A DNA stretch of 6,090 bases. Origin: an uncultured candidate division Zixibacteria bacterium (GTDB taxonomy: Bacteria > Zixibacteria > MSB-5A5 > GN15 > FEB-12). Below are positions 5,572 to 6,090 of this stretch, piece by piece; the first letter of the stretch is position 1, and the number at the start of each line of letters is the position of its first letter. The notes under the pieces were generated by a model that was not told the DNA's origin, did no database searches, and saw nothing but the letters and a program-made list of their open reading frames with translations. The translations under genes were made by a program, and so were the position numbers. Location of the stretch: contig CAJVYT010000278.1 in assembly GCA_913009765.1 (NCBI GenBank), positions 1 through 6,090 on the forward strand. Direction: 5' to 3'.

Positions 5572-5574
5572 AAC

Positions 5575-5580
5575 TTTCCT
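5575..5580 (-). promoter_or_regulatory. Ribosome-binding site of the GH65 gene
   Basis: AGGAAA, preceded by AA, on the minus strand lies just before ATG 5571 at suitable spacing and supports that start. Confidence 0.55.
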
Positions 5581-5626
5581 TTGTTTATAATTATTTAATA
5601 TACTTTAAAATTACTATCCATACTAT

Positions 5627-5655
5627 AGCTGCTCAACCGGAAAATCCGTGCAGCT
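5627..5655 (-). repeat. Inverted repeat in the gap between permease and phosphorylase genes
   Basis: The arms AGCTGC and GCAGCT enclose an inner CGG/CCG pair, so the transcript can form a hairpin. No U-run follows, so it is not a standard terminator. It could stabilise or process the mRNA between the two genes. Nothing else is evident in the 100-base gap. Confidence 0.35.
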
Positions 5656-5673
5656 CTCCGGACTTTTTAAGAT

Positions 5674-6047
5674 TCAGCCTTTCAGTCCGCTGAACGAAAC
5701 ACCCTCCATGTAGTATCTGTTGAACATGAAAAACAGGATAAGTACAGGAACAGCATTAAACATGGCACCGACAAGCGTAAGGTTCCATTGAGCCTTATAC
5801 TGCTGCTGAAAAGTCATAAGTGCTATATTTAATGTCCACATGCTTACCCTGCTTAAGTAGAGCAGAGCATCCATAAAGTTATTCCACATTGCCTGAAATT
5901 TCAAGATAAAGAGCGTAAGCAGGGCAGGGGTCGAAAGCGGAATAACGACATTTTTAAAAATCTCATAATAACCGGCTCCGTCTATTTTACAGGCATCTTC
6001 CAGTTCGGAAGGTATGGATTTAAAATACTGTGTAAGAAGAAAAACAC
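5674..6047 (-). CDS. CUT1-family sugar ABC transporter permease (MalG type), C-terminal part
   Basis: The last 123 codons of an inner-membrane permease (full length about 270-300) that carries oligosaccharides or glycerol-type substrates with a partner permease, a binding protein and an ATPase. The EAA loop is clear: ELEDACKIDGAGYYEIFKNV followed by VIPLSTPAL, the cytoplasmic contact with the ATPase. Two hydrophobic segments follow, ALLTLFILKFQAMWNNFM and LVGAMFNAVPVLILFFMF. The ending RYYMEGVSFSGLKG is the usual C-terminus of MalG relatives. The apparent N-terminus MTGVQTCAIPI is translated adapter, not protein; the true sequence starts near VFLLTQYF. The GH65 phosphorylase starts 102 bases downstream, so the substrate is probably an alpha-linked disaccharide. 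The partner permease and binding protein are expected beyond the contig end. Confidence 0.92.
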
Positions 6048-6090
6048 AGATCGGAATAGCACACGTCTGAACTCCAGTCACACTGATATA
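6048..6090 (-). other. Illumina TruSeq adapter at the right end
   Basis: The plus strand starts AGATCGGAATAGCACACG and ends CCAGTCAC followed by the index region ACTGATAT. One base differs from the standard adapter (T instead of G at 6057). The index region is the reverse complement of the one at 151-158, so both ends carry the same library barcode. The insert ends at 6047. Confidence 0.97.

Overview
The window looks like a short Illumina-assembled contig, probably metagenomic, with untrimmed library adapter at both ends. Positions 127-192 are a complete P7/TruSeq-type adapter. Positions 6048-6090 are the start of the same adapter in the opposite orientation, with the same index region. Bases 1-126 (a T-rich tract plus a degraded reverse copy of a P7 fragment) are also technical, so the biological sequence is about 193-6047. 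The organism cannot be named. Shine-Dalgarno motifs, an extended -10 promoter, a CUT1 sugar ABC permease, a GH65 phosphorylase, an ISAzo13-type element and group II intron and MNT/HEPN remnants suggest a moderately AT-rich, carbohydrate-using and probably anaerobic bacterium.

Left part (193-1900): a zone of decay. It holds, in order: the first 37 codons of a GNAT-like acetyltransferase (minus strand, cut by the contig end); a HEPN toxin gene and its MNT nucleotidyltransferase antitoxin gene (minus strand, ATGA overlap), each with one apparent extra base in a homopolymer; a short IS110-like transposase N-terminus (plus strand); the broken C-terminal part of a group II intron reverse transcriptase/maturase with an internal deletion (minus strand); and the C-terminal half of a DUF427 protein (plus strand).

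Middle (1948-3080): an intact Gfo/Idh/MocA-family NAD(P)-dependent oxidoreductase on the minus strand, with a good ribosome-binding site and an extended -10 promoter. Upstream of it lies one palindromic sequence that resembles most of a type I-E CRISPR repeat.

Right part (3081-6047): a complete ISAzo13-family insertion sequence with 22-bp inverted repeats and an intact DDE transposase. It cuts a GH65 disaccharide phosphorylase gene after about residue 397. Upstream of that gene is the C-terminal end of a MalG-type sugar permease, cut by the contig end. Permease and phosphorylase fit a disaccharide uptake and phosphorolysis operon, and the oxidoreductase may belong to the same locus. The missing half of the phosphorylase is not on the other side of the insertion sequence. 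The junction is therefore either an IS-mediated rearrangement or an assembly join between two IS copies.

I found no convincing new biological system. The most useful observations are the adapter artefacts, the decayed genes not visible as ordinary ORFs, and the IS junction.
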